NCBI GenBank assembly: GCA_949316235.1
Contig: OX438748.1
Location: 30,870,836-30,934,835, forward strand
Source of the DNA: Oegoconia quadripuncta
Taxonomy: Eukaryota; Arthropoda; Insecta; Lepidoptera; Autostichidae
Length of the DNA: 64,000 nucleotides
Reading direction: 5' to 3'
The position numbers and the translations under genes were made by a program. The notes beneath the pieces were generated by a model. It was not told the DNA's origin, did not search any database, and saw only the letters and a list, made by a program, of their open reading frames with translations. This document shows positions 44,001-53,209 of this stretch, one piece after another; within the stretch, counting starts at the first letter, position 1; every line of letters starts with the position of its first letter.

Positions 44001-45807
44001 ATGGTGGAAATAAATTCTTCTGTTGAGCTGTAGCCTCGTCCTGTTTATGGAGCTTGTAGTATCATGAAGTATATTCAATAAATAATCCCAAGGACTCGAA
44101 CGGCCAGCGCATTGGATGTGTCCGCGCTCACTTGATCTGATCAGGGTTAGAGTTACTCGAGCGCTGTCATCTGAGTCCGGGTTAATTTTAATAATTTTTT
44201 TTTATGATCTGTGTTCATTCACCTCCTTGAATATGGCAAGGCTTCAAAACAACAGCTAGTGTACGCACATACGGGCAATTTGTTTATGGATTACTCCCGT
44301 TGGCCCAATCTATTATATAATCAATTTGGGTTGTTATTCCCGACAACCGATTATACGAGTATGTAATGCCACGGGGTAAAGTCTATATTGGACCTTTATC
44401 TGACATCAACCTTCAAATTGAAATGCCGAAATCAAAATGCTTGCTTTCTTTTCAGTTTGACTTTACAAAATTCATATTGCTTGTGATGGTAGCAGGGCTG
44501 GTGGTCTTCGCCGTTCTCATAGTGATGCTGTGCTTGAAATTTTTCGCCGGTATTTATTACAAGCCTCTCCATGTAGGATTACTTGTTGTCGCGTCGCTTA
44601 TCTCGTGTATTGTAAGTAAATATTTACTTTAAACCTCTGATTTCGAAGGCTTATTTTATCAGGTCGTTTTCAAACCGGACGATAACGACACTGACACGAC
44701 ACCGACACGACACCGATCGTCAGTGTGGACGACAACGATATCGGTATGCCACACGATCGCAGGAGTCTCGAACAGTCGTGTGCGCCTCCACTCCCGCCAC
44801 TCTGCTTCATCCTGAACTGTCGTCCGATCGGCACGATAGTCGTTCATAATCAGCGACGATATCGGTAAATATTATGAAACTGTCAGTCTGACGATATCGT
44901 GAAGTTATCATGTCCTAACCATCCGGTGTGAAATCGGCCATTGTCTAAATTCGATAGTCTCCACCAATAGTAAAGCTTGAACTCTCAAACAGAAACAATT
45001 GACAGCTTGAATTATCAAATTTGATGAACGGTGAAAAAGTACATTTAGCATGGATATTTGGGTAATATAGCAGCTGTTTCACAGTTTAAGGCATAAGAAG
45101 TCACGTGTTTGCTACATGGCTTTATAGGAAAATAAGTTGTATATTTAAAAAAAAAAGGGGTCACCGCTTCGGAGAAGTTTGTTTACCTAAATTAAATACC
45201 ATGGCAAGTTTAGATGCCCCTTTTGCGTTTATTTGATCTGCTCCTGTTGCTATTATAAATCTGTAGTATCTACTTGCAACCTTTTTTTTAATTTTCGCTG
45301 TTCTTAAAATTGTCAATAGATAGCGCTTATTGAATGTTTCTATCACTGTCAAAAAAAGTTGGTAGATGCATTTTCATCAACTTGGGTAGCCTTTTGTCAC
45401 GCAACGAAAAGTATTTGTTTTTCAAATCCATGAAGCATAGACAAGCGAATAAAATAACACGCAAGAACCATACAAAAGTCACTGACAATTATTTCAAAAT
45501 ACCACAGGTTTTTTTATTGTAATGACAATGCTACCCTTTTTACAGCTGTGGATTGCCAGTGCTATCCATCGCATTATCCGGAACTATTTAATTTTAGATA
45601 ACAACTATAATCTAAAGTTCATATCAACTAACATTTCGTATATTTTCGTTTCAGACGTTAGTCATGGAACTTCAAATGATATTAGGAGGCAAAACCGTCG
45701 AACTTGGCACGCAAGATTACGCCTATGGCGCTCTACTGCTATATACGTCCATAGTGTCTATATTCCTAAAAATTTTATTACTCCTGGATTTGATTGAGGA
45801 AGACTAA
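34804..45807 (+). CDS. Lifeguard/TMBIM-family protein (Bax-inhibitor-1 motif), 7 exons, 5' end not found
   Basis: Exons: 34804-35087, 36597-36729, 40319-40378, 41079-41166, 43261-43383, 44456-44611, 45655-45807. All introns are GT-AG and every phase matches, giving 331 residues and a TAA stop. An acidic, Lys-rich N-terminal part precedes seven hydrophobic segments. Family marks: FVRLVFTIVFVML at TM1; NIARRPPCN before TM3 (family RRxxPxN); FDFTKF before TM5; MELQMILGGK near the end (family DTQLxxGGK); DYAYGALLLYTSIVSIFLKI as the last helix. Lifeguard proteins sit in Golgi/ER membranes, affect calcium leak and restrain apoptosis. Divergence is marked: VMELQ replaces the usual DTQ-type acidic motif and the Pro/Gly-rich N terminus is absent. 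Likely a diverged paralogue. The initiator Met and any upstream exon are unknown. Confidence 0.82.
35181..35291 (+). repeat. Right copy of direct repeat flanking the first recognised exon
   Basis: TGTTTGGCGGCATTGTGTGT ... TATGAAAGACAATTTTATTT, ~500 bp from the left copy. Similarity extends upstream as AAAACAACGG...TTATAT in both. Confidence 0.75.
35695..36023 (-). mobile_element. SINE-I, full length (intron)
   Basis: Reverse orientation from the tail (TTTTTATGTACAACGGG) to the tRNA head (GAGCCACGGAGGCGG). Confidence 0.9.
36247..36497 (+). mobile_element. SINE-I, 5'-truncated (intron)
   Basis: Body to an A10 tail, just upstream of the TM1 exon. Opposite in orientation to the SINE-I 220 bp away, so the pair could form a hairpin in the pre-mRNA. 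Confidence 0.88.
36597..36729 (+). CDS. Lifeguard-like gene, exon with TM1
   Basis: Encodes PKSEPVGMPMEYSPDRNGF followed by TM1. The acceptor ...TTTGAAG has a modest pyrimidine tract, but the nearby alternative AATCAG acceptor leads to an early stop. Donor ATGTAAGT. Confidence 0.8.
36846..37090 (+). mobile_element. SINE-II subfamily A (intron)
   Basis: Full head (GACGACCGATTGGTGTAGTG, GGGTTCGAATCCCGCGACGG) and body, ending in an (AT)n run. Confidence 0.88.
37091..37526. other. Intron, nothing recognised
   Basis: AT-rich, no exon or repeat seen. Confidence 0.45.
37527..37745 (+). repeat. Foldback-family element, one arm plus centre
   Basis: TACAGGTTGAATTTGAATTC to AACCATTCTGCAAG and GTCCAACAATTTTCGACTGG, as in the 20-kb copy. 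Confidence 0.65.
38146..39030 (+). mobile_element. hAT transposon remnant with TSD, 869 bp
   Basis: Ends CATGGGCGGAT (38154) and ATCCGCCCTTG (39022) form short terminal inverted repeats, with further inverted GGGGCAC near each end. Flanks CGGTATTG (38146-38153) and CGCTATTG (39023-39030) are 8-bp duplications with one difference, as expected for hAT. It carries only the C-terminal part of a transposase, so it is an internally deleted copy in an intron of the Lifeguard-like gene. Confidence 0.8.
38424..38915 (+). pseudogene. hAT transposase C-terminal fragment (dimerisation domain)
   Basis: An open frame of ~160 codons with no ATG at its upstream end. It contains LCQLLCTFPVTTSTAERSFS, TLRRLKSYLRNRMTEERLNG and LALMHIHQD, the hATC dimerisation region seen in hAT transposases and host proteins derived from them (ZMYM1- and THAP0-like). 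The N-terminal zinc finger and RNase-H-like catalytic core are deleted. Inactive by itself. Confidence 0.85.
39222..40100 (-). pseudogene. RTE-like LINE remnant, RT end and C-terminal region
   Basis: Minus-strand pieces in different frames: VLYGSECWAMEKTDERKLHA, FQYLGSLVQGDGEIQ, RINAGWMKWRQVTG and SLKVAPVTEKLKGNCLAWY, ending ADRGDWKKKTYC. This is the post-palm RT and tail of RTE-type LINEs. The YGSECW segment appears twice (near 39585 and 39960), so part is duplicated. Frameshifted, dead, and within an intron. Confidence 0.75.
40319..40378 (+). CDS. Lifeguard-like gene, 60-nt exon
   Basis: Acceptor TTTTGTTTTTTAG, donor CGTAAGTA. Encodes a loop and the start of TM2 (GGWTLAAC). Only the first of two adjacent AG acceptors keeps the frame. 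Confidence 0.75.
40470..40713 (+). mobile_element. SINE-II subfamily A (intron)
   Basis: Head GACGACCGATTGGCGTAGTG, B-box intact, (ATT)n tail. Confidence 0.9.
40731..40992 (+). mobile_element. SINE-II subfamily B (intron)
   Basis: Directly follows the subfamily A copy with ~17 bp between. Head GACGACCTGTTTGGTGTAGT, TTTA-rich end. Confidence 0.9.
41079..41166 (+). CDS. Lifeguard-like gene, 88-nt exon
   Basis: Acceptor CATACTTACAG, donor GGTAAGTA. Completes TM2 and carries NIARRPPCN, the family's RRxxPxN loop. Confidence 0.85.
41231..41574 (+). mobile_element. SINE-I, full length with TSD (intron)
   Basis: Complete head, body and A8 tail at ~41241-41568, flanked by AAATTTCAC (41231-41239 and ~41566-41574). 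The best reference copy of the family in this window. Confidence 0.92.
41807..42082 (+). mobile_element. SINE-II subfamily B (intron)
   Basis: Head slightly eroded at the start; B-box GGTTCGAATCCCGC and AGATGGCGCTGTGTGTATG present. Confidence 0.88.
42254..42336 (-). mobile_element. SINE-I tail fragment (intron)
   Basis: T run, ATGCACAACGGGTTGGTACT, then jumps from AGATGAGGTC to GGAAACCCC (small internal deletion). Confidence 0.75.
42340..42780. repeat. GCATGC-rich region, possible DNA element
   Basis: Contains GAGCATGCTTATAGGAGCAT, a GC-rich GAGGGGGCGTGCTTTAAGCG block and a later GGCTTGCTTATGAGCTTGCC. Boundaries not found. Confidence 0.35.
42791..43060. repeat. 135-bp tandem duplication rich in AAGCATGC palindromes (intron)
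   Basis: Units 42791-42925 and 42926-43060 differ by about one base (CGCTTACG versus CGCGTACG). Each holds many GCATGCT/AGCATGC motifs that can pair with each other. Because 135 is a multiple of 3, open frames run through on both strands; I do not regard them as genes. Confidence 0.9.
43261..43383 (+). CDS. Lifeguard-like gene, TM3-TM4 exon
   Basis: Acceptor TATCTTTCCCAG, donor GTATGT. TALYSVICAIITSTYRTELI resembles the family's FT..S......S.Y....V segment, then a long hydrophobic helix ends in LLACTD. Confidence 0.85.
43440..44360. other. Intron, nothing recognised
   Basis: No exon with matching splice phase and no shared repeat. Confidence 0.45.
44456..44611 (+). CDS. Lifeguard-like gene, TM5-TM6 exon
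   Basis: Acceptor GCTTTCTTTTCAG, donor GTAAGT. Starts FDFTKF, the FDFT hallmark of the family, and carries two hydrophobic helices. Confidence 0.88.
44662..44945. mobile_element. Possible MITE with CGATATCG-rich ends (intron)
   Basis: TTCAAACCGGACGATAACGA on the left and TTATCATG...ATCCGGTGTGAAA on the right are roughly inverted. The interior has repeated ACGATATCG and ACACGACACCG. No TSD confirmed. Confidence 0.4.
45655..45807 (+). CDS. Lifeguard-like gene, last exon
   Basis: Acceptor ATTTTCGTTTCAG. Encodes TLVMELQMILGGKTVELGTQ, the last helix and LDLIEED before TAA. A dispersed repeat starts almost at the stop codon; the first good AATAAA I see is at ~46957, so the 3' UTR may be repeat-derived. 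Confidence 0.88.
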   Translation, partial: TLVMELQMILGGKTVELGTQDYAYGALLLYTSIVSIFLKILLLLDLIEED

Positions 45808-45808
45808 T

Positions 45809-45957
45809 ACAAACATACGTCACGACCTTTGTACCAAATGGGGTAGTCAAAGACATCCCAAACATAATGAATACATCAATCATTAAAAGTTTAATGGTTG
45901 AAACAATCCACGATTCACATTATGAAATTTATAGAAATGAACACGTGACAGAAGATG
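45809..45957 (-). repeat. Dispersed repeat in the 3' flank of the Lifeguard-like gene
   Basis: ACATACGTCACGACC...CCAAATGGGGTAGTC...AATGAACACGTGA, inverse of the family at 11878-11997. Starts two bases after the stop codon. Confidence 0.65.
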
Positions 45958-46069
45958 AATTGTTTGAAACGTGCAAGTCAGTAGATCTTTTTGCTCTTAA
46001 AAGGAGGCGCGATGGTGCAATTCTTTATATAGGTATACGAAGATTTATGGGTGGATCGTATACCAGAGG

Positions 46070-47400
46070 TTAGGATTAATTACTCAAGTTAGGTTTCTAG
46101 TAATATTTACTTTTTTACGTGACATGGCTGCTGAAAGAGATCCAGAATCGTTAGGCTATCTTCTCCAATTCTGCACCCCAAGTTGCCATTAAATTACTAT
46201 ACAAAATTAATCTAGAGGTGTAATATAGAGTTACTATATAACGTCAGCGACGAATTGTATTACTTAAACGTATATTGATGTAATATACTGTCGCGATTCC
46301 CGCGAAACGCGATCCCACAGTCGCCTTTTGCGACACCCACGGGAAGAATCGGGTTAGTCCTGTTATACTCAGCCGGGAACTACACGGCCAAGCAATAATA
46401 CAAACATACAAACAATACAAACTATTTGATTTTACCAGGAGATTTTCTACTATTGTGTGCTTATACCGAAAGAGTTTTTTTTAACGTAAAGAAAAAAAGG
46501 GCATAAAAAGTGAAATAGAAGGTATTGGCACAGGAAGATTAGTTTTTTTTTTTCAAAACAATCATCTAATTAGGCATTGTCATTTGACGGTCGCGTTTGT
46601 AGCCTATTACCTATTAGTAGATATACATCATTAACTTAAATAAATAAAAAACTTGGAGAAAATACGAGTATGAGTTCCAAATAAATTTCGCATGATAGGA
46701 ACCGTACGAATCCTGTCAGTCGCATATCAATTTCGGGCCAGCGCGTGCGCAGATGATGGTTTTGGAAAAAAAAAATTAATTGGAATGTAGCCAACAATTT
46801 CTATTTCACTTACCTAATATGTCCTATTTTTTTTCCTTATGATAAAAAACTCATCCGGTGTAAACTTAAATATCTAAATGGTGTTTTGTTTTATTTTGCG
46901 AGTTTATTTTCTATTTAATTTTTATATGTAATATTTTATTTTTTATACGATACTTAATAAAGAATCTTGACTTTCATTGGCTTTATTAATCCCATTTAAA
47001 AGCTGGGGCCAGCCCTCCGATTCGGAATTTCGCATTTACTCTATTTACGTGAAAATTTAGTAATCGAACGCAAGCGAACTAAACGACAAATTATTGGCTA
47101 TCGAACGCTAACATTTTCACGTGGCACGGCTTCTAAATCCTAACGATCCTTGTAACCTATCATATTGTTCATCCAGCTAGTCTTAGCAATCCAGGCACGT
47201 TGACTGAGAAATTTTTGAATTTGATACACGTTGGTCAGATTCCGATTTCGTCAGAAATACTATTTTTTGTAATTTTAGTTCATTTTCGTCAGGAATAACG
47301 GGTGTGTATTACCCCTAATGACTCTTTCGTCAGATTCCGCATACGTCATAATTCGTGAGTTCTTCTTCTTTTCGAATCGAGGCAAGTTTCAAATTTTATT
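46070..47400. other. Mostly unrecognised; small LINE-like piece at 46316-46350
   Basis: GTCGCCTTTTGCGACACCCA is the inverse of the block at 15837-15858. An AATAAAG at ~46957 could serve as a polyadenylation signal for the upstream gene. Otherwise nothing coding. Confidence 0.45.
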
Positions 47401-47403
47401 GAA

Positions 47404-47634
47404 TTAAAACTTAGTCACTCCAACAGCACTCTCTGTGGCGTTAAGAAGGTCGTCAAAGGTGCAGCTGTCAGGACACGTGGAGCAAGACAATAGGGGATCC
47501 ATTGTCTGCGGGGAGACTCCGCACTCGCATCGATCACCACCGCCATCGGAGAAGCCCCACCTGCACAGATTATCTTTGCTGCGGCCAACCTGAGTCCGAA
47601 GCCGATTTAAGGATTTCCATGTTGGCCACGGCAA
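47404..47634 (-). pseudogene. LINE ORF2 C-terminal fragment
   Basis: Minus strand encodes WKSLNRLRTQVGRSKDNLCR, then CECG...QTMDPLLSCSTCPDSCT and a stop. LNRLRTxxGRxxxxL followed by CxCG..QTxxHLLxCP is the usual end of Jockey-type ORF2 proteins in insects. The expected His in the finger-like motif reads Pro. 5' part absent. Confidence 0.7.
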
Positions 47635-48024
47635 ATCGTGCCCAGGAGGAAGAGAGAGAGAGAGAGAGGAAGAGTTTTTTAATTCTTAGGGAAAGAGAAT
47701 AAAGAGACCTTAATCCGATTAGTGGTAAATGATGATCTACAGATGTTGTAGCCAATCATGATGAAAAAATAAAACACCCTGGGGTGTCGCCAGTATCTTA
47801 TGCAAGTAGGTATTTAGGTAACACCACCATTTTCCTTTTTAGAGGCGTCCAAAGAACCCATTGATAAGTACATGTTTAATAATTTCCTAAACTAGAAAAA
47901 ATAATAGTCTGGCGTCACGTGTTGCTGCAATCCTCCCAACCGATCCGTAGTCACACCAATTTGCCACATTGGTGTGACTATGGCCTCATTTCTCGTACGC
48001 AGAGAGTGTTTTACCTATGATTAT

Positions 48025-48083
48025 GATTTAGTATGGGACTAGATGATTGGTGTAAGTGTCCGAAATATTTATTATTATTATAA
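48025..48083 (+). mobile_element. SINE-II subfamily A, 3' fragment
   Basis: GGGACTAGATGATTGGTGTA + AGTGTCCGAAATATT and an (ATT)n tail. Confidence 0.75.
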
Positions 48084-48194
48084 GACAGGTGACAAATTCT
48101 CAAAAAACAAAACGGTGGCGTCTAATTAATAATAATAATAAATATTAAAATAAATATGTTAGGCTATCTGCTATTTTTAAGTCGCATGCATGTT

Positions 48195-48297
48195 TAAGAA
48201 TAAGAATAAGAATCGTTTATTTGACCCATTTAGCGACATACATATTATTTTTACATGAAATGTGAAAATATACACAGTGAAATTGGGACCGAGTGCT
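48195..48297 (-). mobile_element. Short retroelement 3' end, second copy
   Basis: Same ~95-bp unit as at 10233-10328, with (AAGAAT)n at its tail side. Confidence 0.7.
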
Positions 48298-48399
48298 TGT
48301 TTTCTTCTTACCGCTTTCTTCTTCTTGTTTTACTTCTTGTTCTACTGAGTTTCTTGTTACTGCTAGTATTTCCAATGGTAATTACAAGAAACCATGACA

Positions 48400-48460
48400 A
48401 TTTTTTTTATGCACAACGGGTGTGTACTTGAACTCAATCACACTCGATGTTAAATGAAGT
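48400..48460 (-). mobile_element. SINE-I tail fragment
   Basis: T8 then ATGCACAACGGG and a mutated CACTCGATGTTAAATGAAG. Confidence 0.65.
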
Positions 48461-48463
48461 GAT

Positions 48464-48905
48464 GATAAGTGATATTATTATTAAATTATTTATTGCACAC
48501 AAAAATAAAATACAAATTTAATTCTTCTTTAGTCTTCAGTCTAAAATCTTCTCTTCCTGTTGTATATGTAGGTAATATGTAGGTAGGTATTTTCAATGCC
48601 GGAACAGACAATAGTGGATATATCTTTGTCATTCCATTTTTTCTCCAAATCGAATGAACCGGTTTTGAGGCGGTTTCTTGTGTTGATAAGTGATATTATT
48701 ATTAAATTATTTATTGCACACAAAAATAAAATACAAATTTACTTCTTCTTTAGTCTTCAGTCTAAAATCTTCTCTTCCTGTTGTATATGTAGGTAATATG
48801 TAGGTAGGTATTTTCAATGCCGGAACAGACAATAGTGGATATATCTTTGTCATTCCATTTTTTCTCCAAATCGAATGAACCGGTTTTGAGGCGGTTTCTT
48901 GTGTT
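48464..48905. repeat. 221-bp tandem duplication
   Basis: Units 48464-48684 and 48685-48905 are nearly identical (one change seen, TTTAATTC versus TTTACTTC). The unit includes GATATTATTATTAAATTATT at its start and AAACCGGTTCATTCGATTTG on the minus strand. Downstream sequence to ~48980 continues the same element once. Confidence 0.88.
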
Positions 48906-49496
48906 ATTGTGCCGTACAGGAGGTGACCACTGAACGCTTTCCACTCTTTAAAAAAAAATCCTACGGGACACGATGACATTTGAATGACTTTGATTTTTTA
49001 ATCTAAAAATATTTCCGTTAGAACCTTTGTTTAAATCAGTAGAAACTCCACGAGCGGTCAAAAATTGTTCACCAGATCAGTTTAAAACTAGATTCTTCGG
49101 AGAGAATAGTGCAAAGTTCGCAAGTTGCCGAAACAAAAACAAACTAGCAAGCAATAGAGGTAAGTTTGTGTCACCCGGGACGGCCGTCCGCTTCTTACTT
49201 CTTAACGGTGTGGTGGTACGAACAAGTTTAGTATAAACGGACTTTCTAACAGCTAACAGCTTTCCTGTCTCTTGAAACTATGTGGTGATATAGTAAAGGA
49301 TACGGTAAGCGATGAGCGTTACTACCTCTACGATAAACTACCATCATCATCTTATTTAAGAGCCCTCTTGTCTGTGGAGTTCCATATCTCTCTTCTCTCT
49401 GCCTTCCTCTAAACTATACAGGGCGAAATTTAATTCGTGTAATTCCTGTTTACTGGCGACTCTATTCCTGAATACGAACAACTTCCCCAAAGGAAC

Positions 49497-49945
49497 CATT
49501 GTTATTGTTTATTACACATAAAAAACATGTTGACAATCAGTCGGAAATATTGTACAAAGGTGACCTTATCTCTAATAGAGATCTCTTCCAACCAACGGCC
49601 AAGTGGTTAGAGCATTGTGCGGGACGGTGAACAAAAAGTGCAGTTATGGAATGACAAATATACTATAGATATAAGTATATAATATTACATGTTATTTACA
49701 TACATACAGTACTAGAATACAGAAATACACTTAGTTATAAAATTATACATGTTTATTAGTAAACTATATAATATAAATAAATAAATATCACATATATAAG
49801 TACATAATTATATAAATATATATCTTAAATCACGACAGAATGATAGTGCTCTTTTAGCCTCTTCTTGAATACGTGGACGGAGGGACTCTCTCGGATGTGT
49901 GCAGGAAGCTTGTTCCACATAGTTCCACCATAGTTGAATGCGTTC
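49497..49945 (-). pseudogene. CR1/Jockey-like LINE 3' end nested in the foldback element
   Basis: Minus strand reads NAFNYGGTMWNKLPAHIRES then FKKRLK-like, in shifted frames, and a long AT-rich 3' UTR. A tRNA-like ACCAACGGCCAAGTGGTTAG fragment is embedded near 49593. Confidence 0.6.
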
Positions 49946-49983
49946 AAAAAATTGACGATTATCCATATAAAGTAAACCATTAT

Positions 49984-50250
49984 GTGTTATGTAGTGGTTA
50001 GAAACTCTGACCACTATACCAAAAGGTCGCGGGTTCGAATCTCGCTTGGCGCATACGTTTGTATGATGAATACGGACATGTGTACCCGAGTTGTGGATGT
50101 TTTCATTTATGATAAGTAGTTATTTACAAAAAAAAAATGTATTTATGTAGTATATCAACCATCTGGTATCCACAACACAAGCCTATAGTTGCTTACTGTG
50201 GAACTAGATGGCGCTGTGTGTATGTCTATGGATATATTTATTTTTATTCT
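49984..50250 (+). mobile_element. SINE-II subfamily B nested in the foldback element
   Basis: Head slightly truncated; B-box GGTTCGAATCTCGC mutated at one base; full body. Confidence 0.85.
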
Positions 50251-50750
50251 GAAACCACCTTTTGCATGGAACTCCAAAGATTTTCGGCTGAATTCGACTA
50301 TAGTTCCCCAGCGGAAAGTTGTTCGTAATCAGGAGTGGGGTCTCCAACCGAAAATTGTTGAACTTCTACACTAAACGTGGTTTCAGAATGATTAAAGTAG
50401 TCTTACATGTCACATAACTAATGGGAAAAAGTCCCAGTAGTCCTGCCGGCAGAACAAATCAACAGAACAGGTGGGAATAGACGAATGTATCGGTAGGTAA
50501 TCGGAAATTTTTTGATCGAATTCGACTATGGTTCATTGTGGAATGTTGTTCGTAATCAAGAGTGACGTCACCAATTAATGGGAATTATACGCATTCAACA
50601 CCCTGTTGTCTTTATCTTCACGATTTAACCCAAAAATTAAAAACCTTTAGTACTTACAGTGGTGTAGGTATATCGGTCAGAACTATCATGCCGTATAGGT
50701 ACCTCGTAGACTCGATTGTCGCTAAGCTGGATCTTCTTTCCTGTTAATAG

Positions 50751-50989
50751 TTCTATTAGCACATTATCCGTAAAAACGAATACGATCTTATGCAAATCGA
50801 ACGTTCTGCTAATAAACCATTATGCGAATCGAACGTTTTATGAATAAAAGCATGTGCGAATTTAGTGCGAATCGGACGTTCTGCTAATGGGATATACATA
50901 ATTCCTTATCGCACAAGAAATACAAACAGATTACAGTCAGAAAACATGTATATAGGACCTTGTGCGAATCGCAAATTCAGCTAATAGAA
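50751..50989. repeat. MITE-like unit with internal GCGAATCGAACGTTCTGC repeats
   Basis: TTCTATTAGC (50751-50760) is inverted as GCTAATAGAA (50980-50989). Four variants of TGCGAATCGAACGTTCTGCT lie inside (near 50791, 50822, 50866 and 50962). Confidence 0.5.
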
Positions 50990-51440
50990 TCTTTTTCCAC
51001 CCTGTGTAGGCAAATATGAATGATCGAATAACCTAAAAATGATTCAAAAATATGTACCATTGCTCCATATTTTATTGAGCCAGAGAAGAGGAGTCACGTA
51101 TTTCATTTCATATTCAAATCGTTTAAGCGTGGAGTTATGGAGAAGAATTTCATTTCAATTGGACCTCGCATAATATCGTAGATGTTTGGCGCACCTCGAT
51201 CGATGGAGGATTTTCGACTGTAGTACACAGGGTGAAATTTGATGGATTATTGGGAAAATCAAAGAGGCTCACTTCCTTTTCGACAAATATTCGCCATACT
51301 TGAGAAGAGAGAGAGAAAAGGTGTCAGAGAGAGGCCTGAACGTCATCAAACAATGACAGCTGATATTTACGTACGCAAACTACATCAATAATTGATCTAC
51401 GTTTAGAAATACTGTTCTAATAAAATTTCATTTTATTTTA

Positions 51441-51797
51441 ATTTGCTATACTGTTTAAACAGTTAATCTTGATTGAACAAGCCGGGCTTTTGGGCTTATA
51501 TAAAGACGGTATCTTTATATGAGCCCAAAAGCCAGGCTTGTCTTACTAAACATTCAATCGACCGATTGGTGTAGTGGATAGTGACCCTGTCAGCGAAACC
51601 AACGGTTGCGGGTTCGAATCCCGCGAGGGGTAAATGTTTGTATGATGAATACAAACATTTATTCCCGAGTCATGGATGTTTATATAAATATTTATGTATG
51701 TTTATCCGTTATCTAGTTTCCATAGCACAAGCTTCGCTTAGTTTGGTGACTAGATGATTGGTGTAAGTGTCCGAAATATTTATTTATTTATTTTATT
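51441..51797 (+). mobile_element. Hairpin leader plus SINE-II subfamily A, unit 1
   Basis: Bases 51441-51557 are a leader with a 29-bp-arm hairpin (51478-51506 and 51512-51540, two mismatches, 5-nt loop). SINE-II A follows from 51558 with intact B-box and TTTA tail. The whole ~340-bp unit recurs at 62443-62796 with no indel between leader and SINE. Confidence 0.85.
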
Positions 51798-51832
51798 AAT
51801 TTGTTTAATTCCTGTTTACTGGTGACTCCACT

Positions 51833-52680
51833 CGCCCGCGATTTCTTTTAGCTCCTTCAATCGAATATTAACTCCATGATACTGGGATACGAATCAAATT
51901 CCAACAGGTACGTGAAGAAACGTATTTGTACATTTTCATAGTTCACTGCCTAATTTTAGAAAACCACAACCTAGACCCATTGCGGTGTTAGTCTTGCGGC
52001 AATGCCTCGACCCACGTGATTAATAGTGGGAAGCAGTGCAGTGACGTCACAGAGGTTGACATTCGTACACACCGGAGATAGGATAAAAGATTTCGCTAGC
52101 GTTCATGTTATTTTTAACTAATTTGCCTAAATGTTTGTTTAGACGTGGCGGAGGCGGAGAGCTCGATGCTCATATGTTTAATGGTCGGAATGATGAAAGA
52201 AAAGATAAAATAGAAAGGAAAAGACAGTAACAACCTACTTTAGTAAGATTCCATTCTTTATTTATTTATTTACTTTTTGGAAGATTTACAGCCTGTCAGT
52301 AAAAATAATGCTTAAAAAAATCTCCGTCAATATATGTATAAACAGGAGAGTACCACACAGCAATATTAGATCAGTATAAGTAGGTATTACAAATAAGTTA
52401 TCTCCGGAGTGCCATCAGATCATCGCCAAAATTTAAATGGCAATCTGGTCCAACCAAAAAAGAAATATTGAAATTGGTTTACAAATGTCGGAGATAACGT
52501 TCCGACATTTGTATCATAAAATTCATTGAAAGTCGGTTAAAAAGAATACGTTAGCCTGTCATCGATTTTTCCGTTCGGTCTACATAAGAAATAGCAAAAC
52601 AAAGGACTTGGCTGTATGGGGTCAGTACTTTACAGTACAATTCAGACAAACTTTACAAAAAACTTGCATTTTTACCCGGT
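51833..52680. other. No gene recognised
   Basis: Mixed unique sequence; no coding signal. Foldback-family scrap ATTCCTGTTTACTGGTGACT at 51808-51828 just before it. Confidence 0.45.
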
Positions 52681-52684
52681 AACC

Positions 52685-52895
52685 TTAGAGAGGAGGGTAA
52701 TGATTTTCTAGTCTTATGTATGTATGTCCGTTCTTTTGCGCATTCTGTAGCCTAAACTGCTTGCCCAATTTCGAAGTGCAGGTATCGTTAGATTCGTCTT
52801 GATACCTGTAGTGCCATAGGATACATTTTATGGTAAATAATTCAATATGGCGTCCACAAAACGCAAAATATGCTGTCGGGTTTTTGGTTTTTAAA
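52685..52895. repeat. Dispersed repeat (CTGTCGGGTTTTTGG family)
   Basis: TAGTCTTATGTATGTATGTC, GTAGCCTAAAC and AATATGCTGTCGGGTTTTT match 62820-63030 and, inverted, 28737-28960. Confidence 0.55.
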
Positions 52896-52899
52896 TACT

Positions 52900-53201
52900 T
52901 CATCAACATAAACATCCCACTTCTGGGATATAGGCCTTCCCTCGTATATGAGGGAGTATGGGCCGTAGTCCACCACGCTGGCCCAACGCGGGTTGAGGAC
53001 TTCAAATGCCTTTAAATTTTTATTTCACAGACATGCAGGTTTCCTCACAATGTTTTCTTTCACCGTTTAGGAGCAGTCGGATAAATGCACATAAGTAATT
53101 AAATTAAATTTAAAAACTCATTGGTACATGGTTTGCCTGGGAATCGAACGCGGACCTCCCAAATTGGGAGACCGCGTTTTAACCACTGAGCCACCGACGC
53201 T
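52900..53201 (-). mobile_element. SINE-III, near full length
   Basis: Reverse copy from CATCAACATAAACATCCCAC to the tRNA head GAGCCACCGACGC. Shares ATACGAGGGAAGGCCTATA (reverse complement) with the 31.9-kb and 58.8-kb copies. Confidence 0.85.
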
Positions 53202-53209
53202 TTAAATAC

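Larger units (their letters stand above)
49417..50595. repeat. Foldback-family element interrupted by two insertions
   Basis: Left arm 49417-49496, inner piece ~49945-49980, remainder ~50260-50595. Reading across the gaps gives the same order as the 20-kb and 37-kb copies. Insert 1 is a LINE 3' end, insert 2 a SINE-II B. Confidence 0.65.
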
